Source of the DNA: Sabulicella rubraurantiaca
Lineage (GTDB): Bacteria > Pseudomonadota > Alphaproteobacteria > Acetobacterales > Acetobacteraceae
Assembly: GCF_017355885.1 (NCBI RefSeq)
Contig: NZ_JAFEUU010000003.1
Coordinates: forward strand, 310,001-374,000
Direction of reading: 5' to 3'
Length of the DNA: 64,000 nt
In this document: positions 16,985 to 26,229 of the stretch, one piece after another
Numbering within the stretch: position 1 is the stretch's first letter
Layout of the letters: each line of letters starts with the position of its first letter
Notes under the pieces: model-generated
Told to the model about the DNA's origin: nothing
What the model saw: the letters and a program-made list of their open reading frames with translations, nothing else
Database searches by the model: none
Made by a program: the position numbers and the translations under genes

Positions 16985-17677
16985 CTAGCCCTGCACCGGG
17001 GCAAGCAGCCGCAATGCGTCCAGCACGCCGGTGAGGGCGATCTGGACACCAACGCACAGCAGCAGGAAGGCTGACAGCCGCGTCACGATGTCGGTACCGG
17101 CACGCCCGACGATGCGGGCGAAGGTGGCAGACCGGCCATAGGCCACCATGATCGTCAGCGCCACGGCCGCGGCGACGGCCACCGAAACGCCGGAGGTAAG
17201 CAGGAAGCCGCTCAGCTCGGCCGGCCGGTTGGCGCCGAGCGCGATGGCCGTGGCAATGGTCCCCGGCCCGGTCGTCAGCGGGATGGTGAGCGGGAAGAAC
17301 GCCATCTGCCGCATCGCCGCGATGCCGGCGATGGAGGTCGCGTGCCCGGCATCGGCCTCGCGCGGCGGCTCATTCAGCATCGCCCAGCCTGACGCCGCAA
17401 CGACCAGCCCGCCCCCGATGCGCAGCGCGGGAAGCGAGATGCCGAAGAACCGCAGGATCGCCGCGCCGGCGAAGAGGGAAACGAGGAGCACCGCGAACGC
17501 GAAGACCGCGACCCGGCGGGCGACCGAGATCCGGTCGGCATCGGAAAGGCCTATGGTCCGGTTCAGGAACACGAACGCCAATCCGAAAGGATTGATGATG
17601 GCGAAGAGCGTCCCGTACCCGAACAGGAATTGCTTCGCGAGCTCGAAGGCCGAAATGCCGCCCATGGCCGTGCTCAC
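16985..17677 (-). CDS. marC: MarC family membrane protein
   Basis: 230 residues, six predicted membrane helices. It has the MarC pattern: FELAKQFLFGYGTLFAIINP at the start, FGISLPALRIGGGLVVAASG in the middle and FPLTIPLTTGPGTIATAIAL at about 127-146, the conserved PLT.GPG region. MarC proteins are inner-membrane proteins of uncertain substrate, once wrongly linked to multiple antibiotic resistance; the NAAT name reflects proposed neutral amino-acid transport in some relatives. It lies 46 bp downstream of two AspT-type exchangers on the same strand, so it may be the last gene of that amino-acid operon. Confidence 0.9.
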   Translation of the reverse strand: MSTAMGGISAFELAKQFLFGYGTLFAIINPFGLAFVFLNRTIGLSDADRISVARRVAVFAFAVLLVSLFAGAAILRFFGISLPALRIGGGLVVAASGWAMLNEPPREADAGHATSIAGIAAMRQMAFFPLTIPLTTGPGTIATAIALGANRPAELSGFLLTSGVSVAVAAAVALTIMVAYGRSATFARIVGRAGTDIVTRLSAFLLLCVGVQIALTGVLDALRLLAPVQG

Positions 17678-17723
17678 CCGGACTGGATGCGCGGCCGCCG
17701 CGGTTGACCTGGCGCAGCCCGGG

Positions 17724-19415
17724 TCATCGGGCCAGAAGCCCCACGATGACGGTGCCCCAGGTGGTGAGCAGGATATGCCCGAGCGGGACCGCTGGGGTGT
17801 AGCCCAACACGGCCACGGGGCTGCCGGAGCGGTCCTGCACCGCCGCCATGGCCGCCGTCATCGTCTGCGCGCCCGCGAGGCCGCCGAGGATGATGATCGG
17901 GTTCATGCGTAGCACGTAGCGGCCGAAATAGAGGCCGACGAACATCGGCAATATCGTCACCACGGCGCCGCCGATCAGCAGGCCGATCCCTGCCTCCGCG
18001 ACGGCGGGAAAGAAGATCGGCCCGGCGTGCAGGCCGGTCATCCCCACGAAGGCTGCGAGGCCGAGCGCCGTCATCAGCGACACCGCCCCGTCAGGGATGC
18101 GTCCGAAGAGCGGATGGCGCGTCCTGAGATGCCCGACGAGGAGGCCGGCGAGCAGCGTGCCGACGCTGGTGCTGAGCGAGATTCGCAGCTCGCCGACCGG
18201 AAAGGTGATGAGAACGCCGGCCACCCCGCCGAGGAAGATGGCAAGGCCGAGCGTGACGAAGTCGGTGGCGGTGGTCGGCGCGATGACCGGGCCAATCCGC
18301 TTCGCGGCCTGGGCGATCACTGGCTCCGGCCCCGCCAAGTGGAGGATGTCGCCGCGTTCCAGGGTCACGCCCGCACCGAACGGGATTGCGGCGCCCCCGC
18401 GCGTCAGTGACCGAAGATAGACGCTGCGTGCCCAGGCGCTTTGCGCGAGCTCGCCGAGGCTTCGGCCTGCGACGTCGCGGTTCGTCAGCAGCACGTCCAC
18501 CACCGCGACGGGGATGTCCAGGAGGTCGCGGTCCTCGGCCTCCTCCGCGCGCGCCCCGAGCAGGCCCACCAGGATGTCGCGCGGCCCTGAGACGGCGACG
18601 ACGTCGCCGGCCTGCAGCACGAAGGAGGGCTCTGCTTCGATAATCTGGCCGCAGCGTCGTACACGCTGGATGAACAGGCGCGAATCTCCGGCGCGCCGCT
18701 CGGCCTCCTCCACCGAAAGCCCCGTGGCTGGGGCATCCGCGGTCAGCCGGTAGGCGCGGACCTCGAAGCGCCGCCAAGCTGAAATCACGCCCGGCGAGGA
18801 GCGCTCGATGCCCAGTTCCCGCTCCAACGCCAGTGCCTCGGCCTTCAAATCCACACCGAGGAGCCGCGGGCCGATGACGCTGCAGAAGATGATGACCCCG
18901 AGCGCGCCGAACAGGTAGCAGACGGCGTCGGCCACCCCGATATGCGCCACCAGCCGCGCCCGCTCCGCCTCGGGCAGCGGCAGGGCGTTGATCGCCTCGG
19001 TCGCCGTTCCCATGGCCGGGCTTTCGGTGAGGGCACCGGAGACGAGGCCGGCGGCGAGACCCGGGTCGAGGCCGAGGAGCTTGGCGACGACGACCGCAGC
19101 GGCGAGGCCCGTGACGTTGCAGACGACGGCGAGCAGCATCGGCTTCGCGCCATCGCGCTTCAGCGCCTGCATGAATTGCGGGCCGACCGAGTAGCCGATC
19201 CCGAACAGGAAGAGCAGGAACAGGAAGGACTTCGCCATGCCGGAGACCGGCACGTGGGCGATCTGCCCGACGAGGATGCCGGCGAAGAGCGAGCCGGTGA
19301 CGGGCCCGAGCCCGAAGCCCCCCAGCTTAAACCCGCCGATCCAGTATCCGAGGCTGATGACAAGGAAAACCGCCAGCTCCGGATACTTGACCAGGAAGGC
19401 CTGCAGCCACTCCAT
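17724..19415 (-). CDS. AspT-type aspartate:alanine exchanger family protein (copy 1)
   Basis: 563 residues with the AspT/YidE/YbjL plan: five to six N-terminal helices (about 5-185; FGLGPVTGSLFAGILVGQIA, FLFLLFLFGIGYSVGPQFMQ), a hydrophilic middle with two RCK_C (TrkA-C) domains (about 205-370; ends FGAGVTLERGDILHLAG), and a second membrane half that repeats the fold (LRISLSTSVGTLLAGLLVGH, GLHAGPIFFPAV, AGAQTMTAAMAAVQDRSGS). Family members exchange aspartate for alanine, and others are uncharacterised. The SPAMGTA and AGAQTMTAAM segments are the paired substrate-site loops of the two halves. It follows its paralogue by 35 bp. The actual substrate here is inference. Confidence 0.88.
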   Translation of the reverse strand: MEWLQAFLVKYPELAVFLVISLGYWIGGFKLGGFGLGPVTGSLFAGILVGQIAHVPVSGMAKSFLFLLFLFGIGYSVGPQFMQALKRDGAKPMLLAVVCNVTGLAAAVVVAKLLGLDPGLAAGLVSGALTESPAMGTATEAINALPLPEAERARLVAHIGVADAVCYLFGALGVIIFCSVIGPRLLGVDLKAEALALERELGIERSSPGVISAWRRFEVRAYRLTADAPATGLSVEEAERRAGDSRLFIQRVRRCGQIIEAEPSFVLQAGDVVAVSGPRDILVGLLGARAEEAEDRDLLDIPVAVVDVLLTNRDVAGRSLGELAQSAWARSVYLRSLTRGGAAIPFGAGVTLERGDILHLAGPEPVIAQAAKRIGPVIAPTTATDFVTLGLAIFLGGVAGVLITFPVGELRISLSTSVGTLLAGLLVGHLRTRHPLFGRIPDGAVSLMTALGLAAFVGMTGLHAGPIFFPAVAEAGIGLLIGGAVVTILPMFVGLYFGRYVLRMNPIIILGGLAGAQTMTAAMAAVQDRSGSPVAVLGYTPAVPLGHILLTTWGTVIVGLLAR

Positions 19416-19450
19416 CGCGCCGCTCCCAGCGGTCGTCGGGCCGGCCGCGG

Positions 19451-21154
19451 CTACTGCGCCAGGATCATGGCGAAGTAGCCGAAGACGGTCAGCAGCACGC
19501 CGGAGACGGCGTAGCCGACAGGGAAACCGATCCAGGGGACGTTGGACTGGATCTCTACGGCCGCCTCACGGCAGGGCCCGCTGTGGCTGCGCGCACCGGC
19601 GACGCCACCCATCAGCACCGCCGGGTTCATCTTGAACACGTGGTAGCCGATGGCCCAGACCACGACCGGAGGGATGCTGCAGGCGACGAAGCCGACGATG
19701 AAGATCTTCAACGCCAGCGCCCCGGTGAGCTGGGCGAGCAGCGAATTGCCCGCATTGATGCCGACGATCGCCACGAAGACGACGAGGCCGAGATCCTCCA
19801 GCACGTTGCGCGCCGCCGCCGGCGTGTTGCCGAAGAAGCGCAGCCGCGAGGCGATGGAGGAGACGATCACTCCGGAGACGAGCAGCCCGCCGGCATTGCC
19901 CAGGCCGACACTCGCCCCGAAGGCAGGAAACTCGATCTGGCCGATCAGGAAGCCGAGGATCATGCCGGCGGCGAGGGTGAGAAGGTCGGTCGCCGTCGAG
20001 GGGCGGACGACCCGCCCGAAGGCAGCGCCCACCTGGTTGACCGCAGTCTTCAGGCCAACGACCGTCACGAGATCCATGCGCTGGAGCCGGGTGTCGCGGC
20101 CAATCGGAATCGGAACCCCGGCGCGCTCAAGCCCGACCACCTGGATCTGGTCCGCGCCAGGAAGGGCGCGCCACTCCTCGCGCGTCTTGCTCAGGATCTC
20201 CTTGTTGGTGACGAGGATCTCGGCACGGTCGAGCGGCACGTCGAGCGCGACGCGCTCCGACACTTCCGGCCCGATCAGCCCCATCTTCTCGGTCATCGTC
20301 TCGCGCCGGCCGCCCAGCGCGATGGTATCCCCAAGGCGCAGCGGCTCCTGCAGGGCGGTGTCACCCATGGCTGCGCCGTCGCGGACGACCTTCACCACCC
20401 GGTACTCCGGGTGCTCGCGCATGAGTTCGACTGGCGTGCGGCCGACCCAGGCCGAGTTCTCCAGCCGGTAGGCGCGCACCGCGGCCGGTGTCCAGGCAGA
20501 GAGCGCGGGCGCGTCGCCGCTGGCGACGCCGTGCGCCTTCTCGTAGGCGATCGCGGCGGCCCGGGCATCCACGCCCCACCATTTCGGCAGGTACTTGGTG
20601 ATCAGGATGATCCCGACCGTGCCCCAGATATAGGTGATGCCGTAGGAGAGGGCGATCATCGCGCTCGCCTGCTCCGGCGTCGCCCCGGCCGGCAGCGTGA
20701 CGGCGCCGGAGGTCACGGCCTGCTCCGCCGAGCCGATCGCCGCGGACATGGTCTGCGACCCGGCCAGCATCCCGCCCGCGGCGCCGACCGGCAGGTCGAA
20801 AAGGACCGCGCCGCCGACGACGAGCGCGAGGCCGATGGTACAGGAAACGAAGGCAAGGAAGGTGAACTTGATCCCGTCGCCACCAAGGCTGTTCACGAAG
20901 GACGGACCGACGCGCAGGCCGACGCCATACATGAACAGGTAGTAGAACAGGCTCTTGGTGAAGTTGTTCAGCTCGAGCTTCTCGCCATAGGCGGAGGCCC
21001 AGACCGACAGGCCGCAGCCGACGATGATGGCCGAGGCCACCATGCCGAGCCCGTAGCCCGCGACGGATTGCCGGCCCAACCAGACCGCGAGGCCCACGGT
21101 TGCGAAGAGCAGGATGTATGGGTTCGTCGCGAGGAAGTGGAAGAAGGCTTGCAT
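19451..21154 (-). CDS. AspT-type aspartate:alanine exchanger family protein (copy 2)
   Basis: 567 residues, the same two-half membrane architecture with two central RCK_C domains as copy 1. The N-terminal half has FYYLFMYGVGLRVGPSFVNS and LAGSQTMSAAIGSAEQAV; the C-terminal half has FPAFGASVGLGNAGGLLVSG, NAGNSLLAQLTGAL and GGVAGARSHSGPCREAAVE. Copy 1 carries SPAMGTA in the first-half loop and AGAQTMTAAM in the second, whereas copy 2 carries GSQTMSAA in the first and AGARSHSGP in the second, so the two probably differ in specificity or act as a pair. It starts 18 bp downstream of a PLP decarboxylase gene, consistent with decarboxylation coupled to antiport. Confidence 0.88.
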   Translation of the reverse strand: MQAFFHFLATNPYILLFATVGLAVWLGRQSVAGYGLGMVASAIIVGCGLSVWASAYGEKLELNNFTKSLFYYLFMYGVGLRVGPSFVNSLGGDGIKFTFLAFVSCTIGLALVVGGAVLFDLPVGAAGGMLAGSQTMSAAIGSAEQAVTSGAVTLPAGATPEQASAMIALSYGITYIWGTVGIILITKYLPKWWGVDARAAAIAYEKAHGVASGDAPALSAWTPAAVRAYRLENSAWVGRTPVELMREHPEYRVVKVVRDGAAMGDTALQEPLRLGDTIALGGRRETMTEKMGLIGPEVSERVALDVPLDRAEILVTNKEILSKTREEWRALPGADQIQVVGLERAGVPIPIGRDTRLQRMDLVTVVGLKTAVNQVGAAFGRVVRPSTATDLLTLAAGMILGFLIGQIEFPAFGASVGLGNAGGLLVSGVIVSSIASRLRFFGNTPAAARNVLEDLGLVVFVAIVGINAGNSLLAQLTGALALKIFIVGFVACSIPPVVVWAIGYHVFKMNPAVLMGGVAGARSHSGPCREAAVEIQSNVPWIGFPVGYAVSGVLLTVFGYFAMILAQ

Positions 21155-21172
21155 GGCGTCGGTCCTCCTGCC

Positions 21173-23884
21173 TCAGCGCTTCGGTTTCGCCGCGGCGGCG
21201 TGCCGCCGCAGCAGCTTCAGCCCGCGCGCGCGCTCGTATCCGTGGATTTCCTTGACGTCGAGCTTGCGCATGAACTCAACCGTCTCGGGCGTCAGGACCT
21301 GGCCGGGCACCATGATCGGGAAGCCGGGCGGGTAGGGAATGACGAAGTTGGCCGAGACCATCGGCGGCCCATCGCGCAGGCGCCGGTCGCATTCCTCGCC
21401 GAAGAGCGGGACGTACTCGCAGCCAGCCTGGTCATAGGCGCCGAAGAAGGCGGTCCGGATGTCGCCCTCGGGAGTGGCCTGGCCGGCATTGCCGCGGAAA
21501 TCCTCGTGGAAGTGCGAGAAGTTCGGCAGGTCTGGCACGTCGGTCATCAGCGACTTGACGCGGGCGTTGAAGGCGGCCTGCTCGGCCTCGCCACCGGACC
21601 GCAGGCGGTCCTCGATGTCGCGGCAGATCTCCACCAGCACGCGAACGAGGTGCGCCACGTCGCTGCGGGTGTTGTTGATATTCGTCTGAACGAGCACGCT
21701 GTTGCGCGAGGTCTTGTTGACCTGGATGTTGTGCTCCGCGGCGAGCAGCCCCTTGAACTGGGTGCCGTCGAAGCCGGCCGTACCGCAGACCAGCGTCAGC
21801 CGCGTCGGATCGAGATAGAACTCGTCCTCGCGCATGGCCCGCACCACGTCGTCCCAACCGGTGCCCGGCGCCAGCCAGTCACGGAAGCCGGATTGCCGGT
21901 ACTCCTCCGGAATCATCTCGTCCGCGCCGAGCACCCGGAAGTATTTCGAGATGAGCGAATGCCCGTTCACCGCGCGGCGGATCTTGAGGGCGATCTCGAT
22001 CGCGTTCATCACCAGCCCGTAGCCCTCCAGCTCCATCTGCCGTCGCGCGATGTCGAGGCTGGCAACGAGCTGCTGGTTCGGGCTGGTCGAGGCATGGGTG
22101 AAGACAGCCTCGCGGAACTGCTGCTCGACCTGATGGAAGTCCACGTCCTTGACAAGCAGCATGGAGCCCTGGCGAATGGCGGACATGGATTTATGCGTCG
22201 AGTTCGTCTGGTAGACGCGCAGCCGCACCTTCTGCGGGTCGGGGACCAGCCGTGCCGCCATCAGCGCCTCATCCGACGGGTTCTCGCCCAGCTCGGCCCG
22301 CTGGGCCTCCCAGGCGGCAGAAGAGGCGGGGCTGCGCAGCCACGCCTCGATGTCGGCGGCCGCTCCCATCGCCGTGCGCGGGCGCAGGAAAGGCGAGAAG
22401 CGCGCGAAGCCGGACCAAGCCTCGTCCCACAGGAAGATCAGGTCCGGCTTGATGGCGAGGCACTCCTCCATCACGCGCCGGACGTTGTACATGTGGCCGT
22501 CGAAGGTGCAGTTCGTCAGGTCGAGCAGCTTCAGCCTGTCGAGCCGCCCCTCGGCGCGCATCGCGAGCAGTGTGCGCTTGATCGTGGCCAGCGGCACCGC
22601 GCCGTACATCGAGTAGGCCGTCATCGGGAAGGCCTCGACGTAGATCGGTTGCGCACCGCTCAGCACCATGCCGTAGTGGTGCGACTTGTGGCAGTTGCGG
22701 TCCACGATGGCGATGTCGCCCGGCGCAAGCAGCGCCTGCACCACCATCTTGTTCGAGGTCGAGGTGCCGTTCGTGACGAAGAAGACGCGGTCCGCCCCGA
22801 AGGCGCGCGCCGCCAGTTCCTGCGCGCGCTTGATGTTGCCCGTCGGCTCCAGCAGGCTGTCCAGCCCGCCCGTGGTCGCGCTGCTCTCGGCGAGGAACAG
22901 GTTCACGCCATAGAACTCGCCCATGTCGCGGATCCAGTCGGAGCGGAACACCGACTTGCCGCGCGCGATCGGCAGGGCGTGGAAGGTGCCGATCGGCCGG
23001 CGCGCATAGCGCTTGAGGTTGTCGAAGAAGGGCGTCTCGTAGCGGGACGCGACGCCCTCCAGGACGGCAAGGTGCAGCTCCAGCGGCTCTTCGACGGCGT
23101 AGAACACGCGCCGGAGCGAGCCCGAGGCCTCGCTCGTGGCCAGCGTCTCGACGTCGCGCTCGGAGAGGAGGTAGAGGTCGAGCTCGGGCCGGAGCCGCTT
23201 CAGCGTCGCCGCGAGACGCAGCGCTTCCGCGCTGCGCCCCTCCGGCAGCCCGAGAGGGTCCAGCACGGCCCTGAGCGCCGGCGCATCATGGCGCGAGCGG
23301 TAGGGGAATCCTTCCGCGATCACGACCGCGGCGATGGCGGGGTTCACTGCGGCGGCGCAGGCCGCGTCCTCGAAGGAGCCGACGAAGACCGGCTCGTAGA
23401 CGAACGCGTCCTCGGTCCGGCGCATACGGCGCAGCTCGGCGGCCAGGGAGGGCCAGCGGACGGCTGGCTGGCTGCTCACGTACAGCACCTCGAAATAGGG
23501 GCGGCGCGCCTCGGCGGCGCCGAGCGCGGCGGGAAGGACGTCGGCCACGTCGGTCACCGGCGTGTCCTCCTTCGCATCCCATTCACCCGGGCGTTCGCGG
23601 TACGATTTGGTGAGGAGCGCGTCCGAAATTCGGCGCGCCAGCTTCGCCGCGCCCGACGCATCGCCCGAGGCGATCCGCTCGGAGAGCGTGCCGAGCAGGC
23701 GTGGCCCGGGATAGGCATGGAAGCTTTCCAGCGCGGCCATCGCCGAGAGGGCCTTCTCGGCCGCCTCGCGGCCATCCTCGCCCGCGGCCCAGCCTTCCGC
23801 CGCAGCGGTCAGGTCGCGCCACTGGTCGGCGCGCGCCGAGTGCATGAGAAGGAACTGGTCGATCCGATTGGCCTGCGGCCTCAC
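21173..23884 (-). CDS. Orn/Lys/Arg-type PLP-dependent decarboxylase
   Basis: 903 residues from a GTG at 23884. The N-terminal wing-like receiver region (about 1-310) leads to the PLP domain: EFYGVNLFLAESSATTGGLD, FVTNGTSTSNKMVVQALL, HKSHHYG, the cofactor aspartate in FLWDEAW, and the Schiff-base lysine in NSTHKSMSAIRQGSM (Lys565). A C-terminal Orn/DC domain follows (PYPPGFPIMVPGQVL). It should decarboxylate an amino acid in the cytoplasm; which one cannot be told from motifs. Two AspT-type antiporters follow within 18 bp, so an acid-coping or proton-motive decarboxylase/antiporter system is likely. The start is uncertain: GGCGAGG lies 5 bases before the GTG at 23884, an ATG at 23845 lacks one, and a duplicated ribosome-binding site plus TTG at 24049 is in the same frame. 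Confidence 0.87.
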   Translation of the reverse strand: MRPQANRIDQFLLMHSARADQWRDLTAAAEGWAAGEDGREAAEKALSAMAALESFHAYPGPRLLGTLSERIASGDASGAAKLARRISDALLTKSYRERPGEWDAKEDTPVTDVADVLPAALGAAEARRPYFEVLYVSSQPAVRWPSLAAELRRMRRTEDAFVYEPVFVGSFEDAACAAAVNPAIAAVVIAEGFPYRSRHDAPALRAVLDPLGLPEGRSAEALRLAATLKRLRPELDLYLLSERDVETLATSEASGSLRRVFYAVEEPLELHLAVLEGVASRYETPFFDNLKRYARRPIGTFHALPIARGKSVFRSDWIRDMGEFYGVNLFLAESSATTGGLDSLLEPTGNIKRAQELAARAFGADRVFFVTNGTSTSNKMVVQALLAPGDIAIVDRNCHKSHHYGMVLSGAQPIYVEAFPMTAYSMYGAVPLATIKRTLLAMRAEGRLDRLKLLDLTNCTFDGHMYNVRRVMEECLAIKPDLIFLWDEAWSGFARFSPFLRPRTAMGAAADIEAWLRSPASSAAWEAQRAELGENPSDEALMAARLVPDPQKVRLRVYQTNSTHKSMSAIRQGSMLLVKDVDFHQVEQQFREAVFTHASTSPNQQLVASLDIARRQMELEGYGLVMNAIEIALKIRRAVNGHSLISKYFRVLGADEMIPEEYRQSGFRDWLAPGTGWDDVVRAMREDEFYLDPTRLTLVCGTAGFDGTQFKGLLAAEHNIQVNKTSRNSVLVQTNINNTRSDVAHLVRVLVEICRDIEDRLRSGGEAEQAAFNARVKSLMTDVPDLPNFSHFHEDFRGNAGQATPEGDIRTAFFGAYDQAGCEYVPLFGEECDRRLRDGPPMVSANFVIPYPPGFPIMVPGQVLTPETVEFMRKLDVKEIHGYERARGLKLLRRHAAAAKPKR

Positions 23885-24064
23885 GGCATCCTCGCCATTC
23901 GGTGCGCGATCTTCGCGCGCATCGCCGCTTGCCTGCGATGGGGCCGCCCTCTCCGCCTGCATCGCTGGTCCATCCGTCCTTCGCGGCACGCGCCCGCGAC
24001 GCATGCTGCTGGGTGACGGCGATTGGGTTGTCCGGCCGGCCTGCGACTTCAAGGCATCCTCCCC
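23871..24064. repeat. 84-bp period degenerate direct repeat at the decarboxylase 5' end
   Basis: Segments beginning at 23871, 23955 and 24039 each start GCCTGC on the plus strand. The outer two 26-base units (23871-23896, 24039-24064) match at 22 of 26 positions; the middle one is more diverged. Because 84 is divisible by 3, the repeat stays in the decarboxylase frame and duplicates the ribosome-binding site and start codon on the minus strand. Confidence 0.6.
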
Positions 24065-24391
24065 GCGCGGTACGCAACCGCGGCGTGTGCTGATGGTTGT
24101 CTGCCCGGCACAGCGCCTCCGCGCGCACCACCGGCTGGAAAGGTGAGGTCGCAAGCGCGGATGGTTGCCGGTACCTCTCCAGCGTGGTGACCCGCGGTCA
24201 GAGCGTGCTCCAGCCACTCGTCTGCCATACGCCTTCTCCCGTTCGCGCCGCGAAGACGCGCGACCACCTGTACGAGGTGTGGCCGTTGCGCCGCGGCGCG
24301 GACGGAACGCTACGCCGTGATGATCATGGTTCCGACGACCGTTGCTATCGGTAATCCGCGCGAATGCGCCTCCGCGTGCAGCGCCTGGCGG
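23897..24391. other. Intergenic/leader region, about 500 bp
   Basis: It lies between the decarboxylase start and the 3' end of the DUF2252 pseudogene, both on the minus strand. The left part holds the 84-bp repeats. Nothing convincing was seen in 24065-24391: a 5-bp stem at 24265-24279 (CACCT/AGGTG) is too weak to call. The reading frame of the decarboxylase stays open to 24217, but the encoded residues are Arg-rich and low-complexity, so this is more likely untranslated leader and promoter. Confidence 0.4.
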
Positions 24392-25854
24392 TCAAGCCTC
24401 GCGCAGGACCTCCACCTTACCCTTGCGGACCGCGGTGCGGAGTGCTGCGTGATCCCGCTCTGCCTGATCGGCATAGGATACGGCGAAGCGGCTCATCGCC
24501 TCGTCGAAGCGTTCGCTGGAGCCGAGATACCCCGCGATCTCGGAGACGCTGCCTACCTTCGCGTGCGCCCGCGCCAGCACGCCGCCACAGGCCTTCGCGT
24601 AAAGTTCGAGCATCTCCGCGTCGAAGGTCTCCACCAGCGGCTTGATCTTCGCATCGCGGAGCTGGCGGACGTAGAATTGCTTCCCGGTGGGCGCGGTCAC
24701 CCAGCCCAGGAAGATGTCGCTGGACGGCTGCATCAGGCGCTGGCCCATCACCACACGCTCGCCGTGGTGCCCATATGCGCTGGGGCCCGCGTGTGGCTCG
24801 AGAACCGACGCAACGGCTTCCTTGAACTGCAGGAAGAGCGGCTCGTTCGAGGCGGACATGAGCAACACGATCCAGCAGCGGCGCCCGACGCTGCCGATTC
24901 CCACGACCTTGATCGCCGCGTCGAGCGGCCGGTAACGGTCCAGCAGTGCGCGCCGGTCGTCGGCCAGCGTGGTGCGGTAGGCAGCGAGGGTTTGCTCCAG
25001 GATCTCCTTGAATTCCGGCGCGCGGGAGCCCTCGGGATGGAAGATCAGGGGCGGGGCGTCCCGGATCTCCACGCTTCCACCGACGACGCCCGTCAGCTTG
25101 GGGAACTCCAGCTCGGAACCGCTGCGCGCGACCGCCTTTTCGATCCGGGCCTCGACCGTCTCGCGGATGCGCTTCGGCAGGCGGTCCAGGAAGTCCTCGG
25201 CCGAGTAGCGCATGTACCAGGCTTCCGAGGGATGCATCTCGGCGAACTCGCGGAGGGCTTGCGATAGGTGCGGGTGCAGGCGGCGGCAATGTCGGCGCCC
25301 GTCGAGTCCGGCAGCCCCAGCGAGCGCGCCGCGAGCACGAAGGAGGCGGCGAGGCGCTTCACATCCCATTCCCAGGGCGCCGGGAGCGTTTCGTCGAAGT
25401 CGTTGATGTCGAAGATGACGTTCCGCTCCGGCGTGGCGAAGCCGCCGAAATTCATCAGGTGGCAGTCGCCGCAGGCCTGCACGCGCAGCCCCGTCGCCGG
25501 GGTGCGCGCGAGGTCCGTGGCCATCACCGCCGCGGACCCGCGATAGAAGGCGAAGGGCGAGGCCAGCATCCGGCCATAGCGCAGCGGAACCAAATCCGGC
25601 AGCCGGTCGCTATCCGCCTCGCGCAGGATCTCGATCGGATCGCGCCGGTCAGCGGGCGGAGTCCAGATGCCGTGCGACGTGCGTGACACGCGCTCGCGGA
25701 TCGCGCGCCCGGCCTCCTCGCGCTCCCGGTGGGTGTGCCAAACTTGGCCGCCGGCTGCTTCGTCTGGGAGTCGGACCACGCCACCCGGGGACCGCGCCGC
25801 GGCGCTCGGCGTACGCCGCCCTTCGCTCCGGGCCATGCGCGCCTGCTCGGCCAT
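24392..25854 (-). pseudogene. DUF2252 family protein, broken by a single-base frameshift
   Basis: The N-terminal part (25854 to about 25262, some 197 residues) reads QACGDCHLMNFGGFATPERN and FDINDFDETLPAPWEWDVKR, the DUF2252 hallmark (an aminoglycoside-phosphotransferase-like fold of unknown substrate), and ends DIAAACTRTYR. The matching continuation, ALREFAEMHPSEAWYMRYSA, is in another frame and runs to 24392 through VVGIGSVGRRCWIVLL and PLFLQFKEAVASVLEPH. Joining them needs one extra base near 25258-25266 (CGCAAGCC where CGCCAAGCC is expected). Joined, the protein has about 487 residues, normal for the family. Either the gene is inactivated or the base is a sequencing or assembly error. No clear ribosome-binding site precedes 25854. 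Confidence 0.85.
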
Positions 25855-26229
25855 GTTCTATGCGCTCCTCACGGCGGCTCGTGCTCCCTTGGGTGCTTTG
25901 TCATCCCACGCCCGCCCGGCCCCGCCCTGTGCATCCGCTATCGGAATTCCACGCGTCGCGCCGAAGCGCGTTCCGCACGACGCGATCGCCGAAGCGATCG
26001 CAGGCGGGAGCGACGCTCAAGCCATGCGCCAATCGCTATCAGGAAATCACCGGGGCGGACCGGATCCTGCATGTCGCGACGGGCTGAGGCGTCGCCAAGC
26101 TTCTGGAATCTTTCCCTTTTCGCCTCGAATGAGGCGCTTCGCTCGTGCGTCCGACGGCGCTTCGTATTCGTTGACCGGCGCGCACGGCTGCGAACACGCT
26201 CGGGTAAGCGCCATCAAAGGAGGACGATC
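25855..26229. other. Divergent intergenic region, 375 bp
   Basis: It separates the minus-strand DUF2252 pseudogene from a plus-strand lipoprotein gene. It contains GCGATCGC twice (25982-25989 and 25994-26001) separated by CGAA, which could form a stable 8-bp hairpin or a double recognition site. The downstream 60 bases lead to a strong ribosome-binding site (AAAGGAGGA). No credible coding region was seen. Confidence 0.45.

Noticed and set aside
19583-24016. A 1477-codon open frame on the plus strand across the AspT and decarboxylase genes
   Set aside because: It is antisense to three genes with clear family motifs and has the Arg/His/Gly/Pro-rich composition of GC-rich shadow frames.
25982-26001. 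Paired GCGATCGC octamers resembling cyanobacterial HIP1 sites
   Set aside because: Only two copies are adjacent and the organism is not cyanobacterial; kept only as a possible hairpin.
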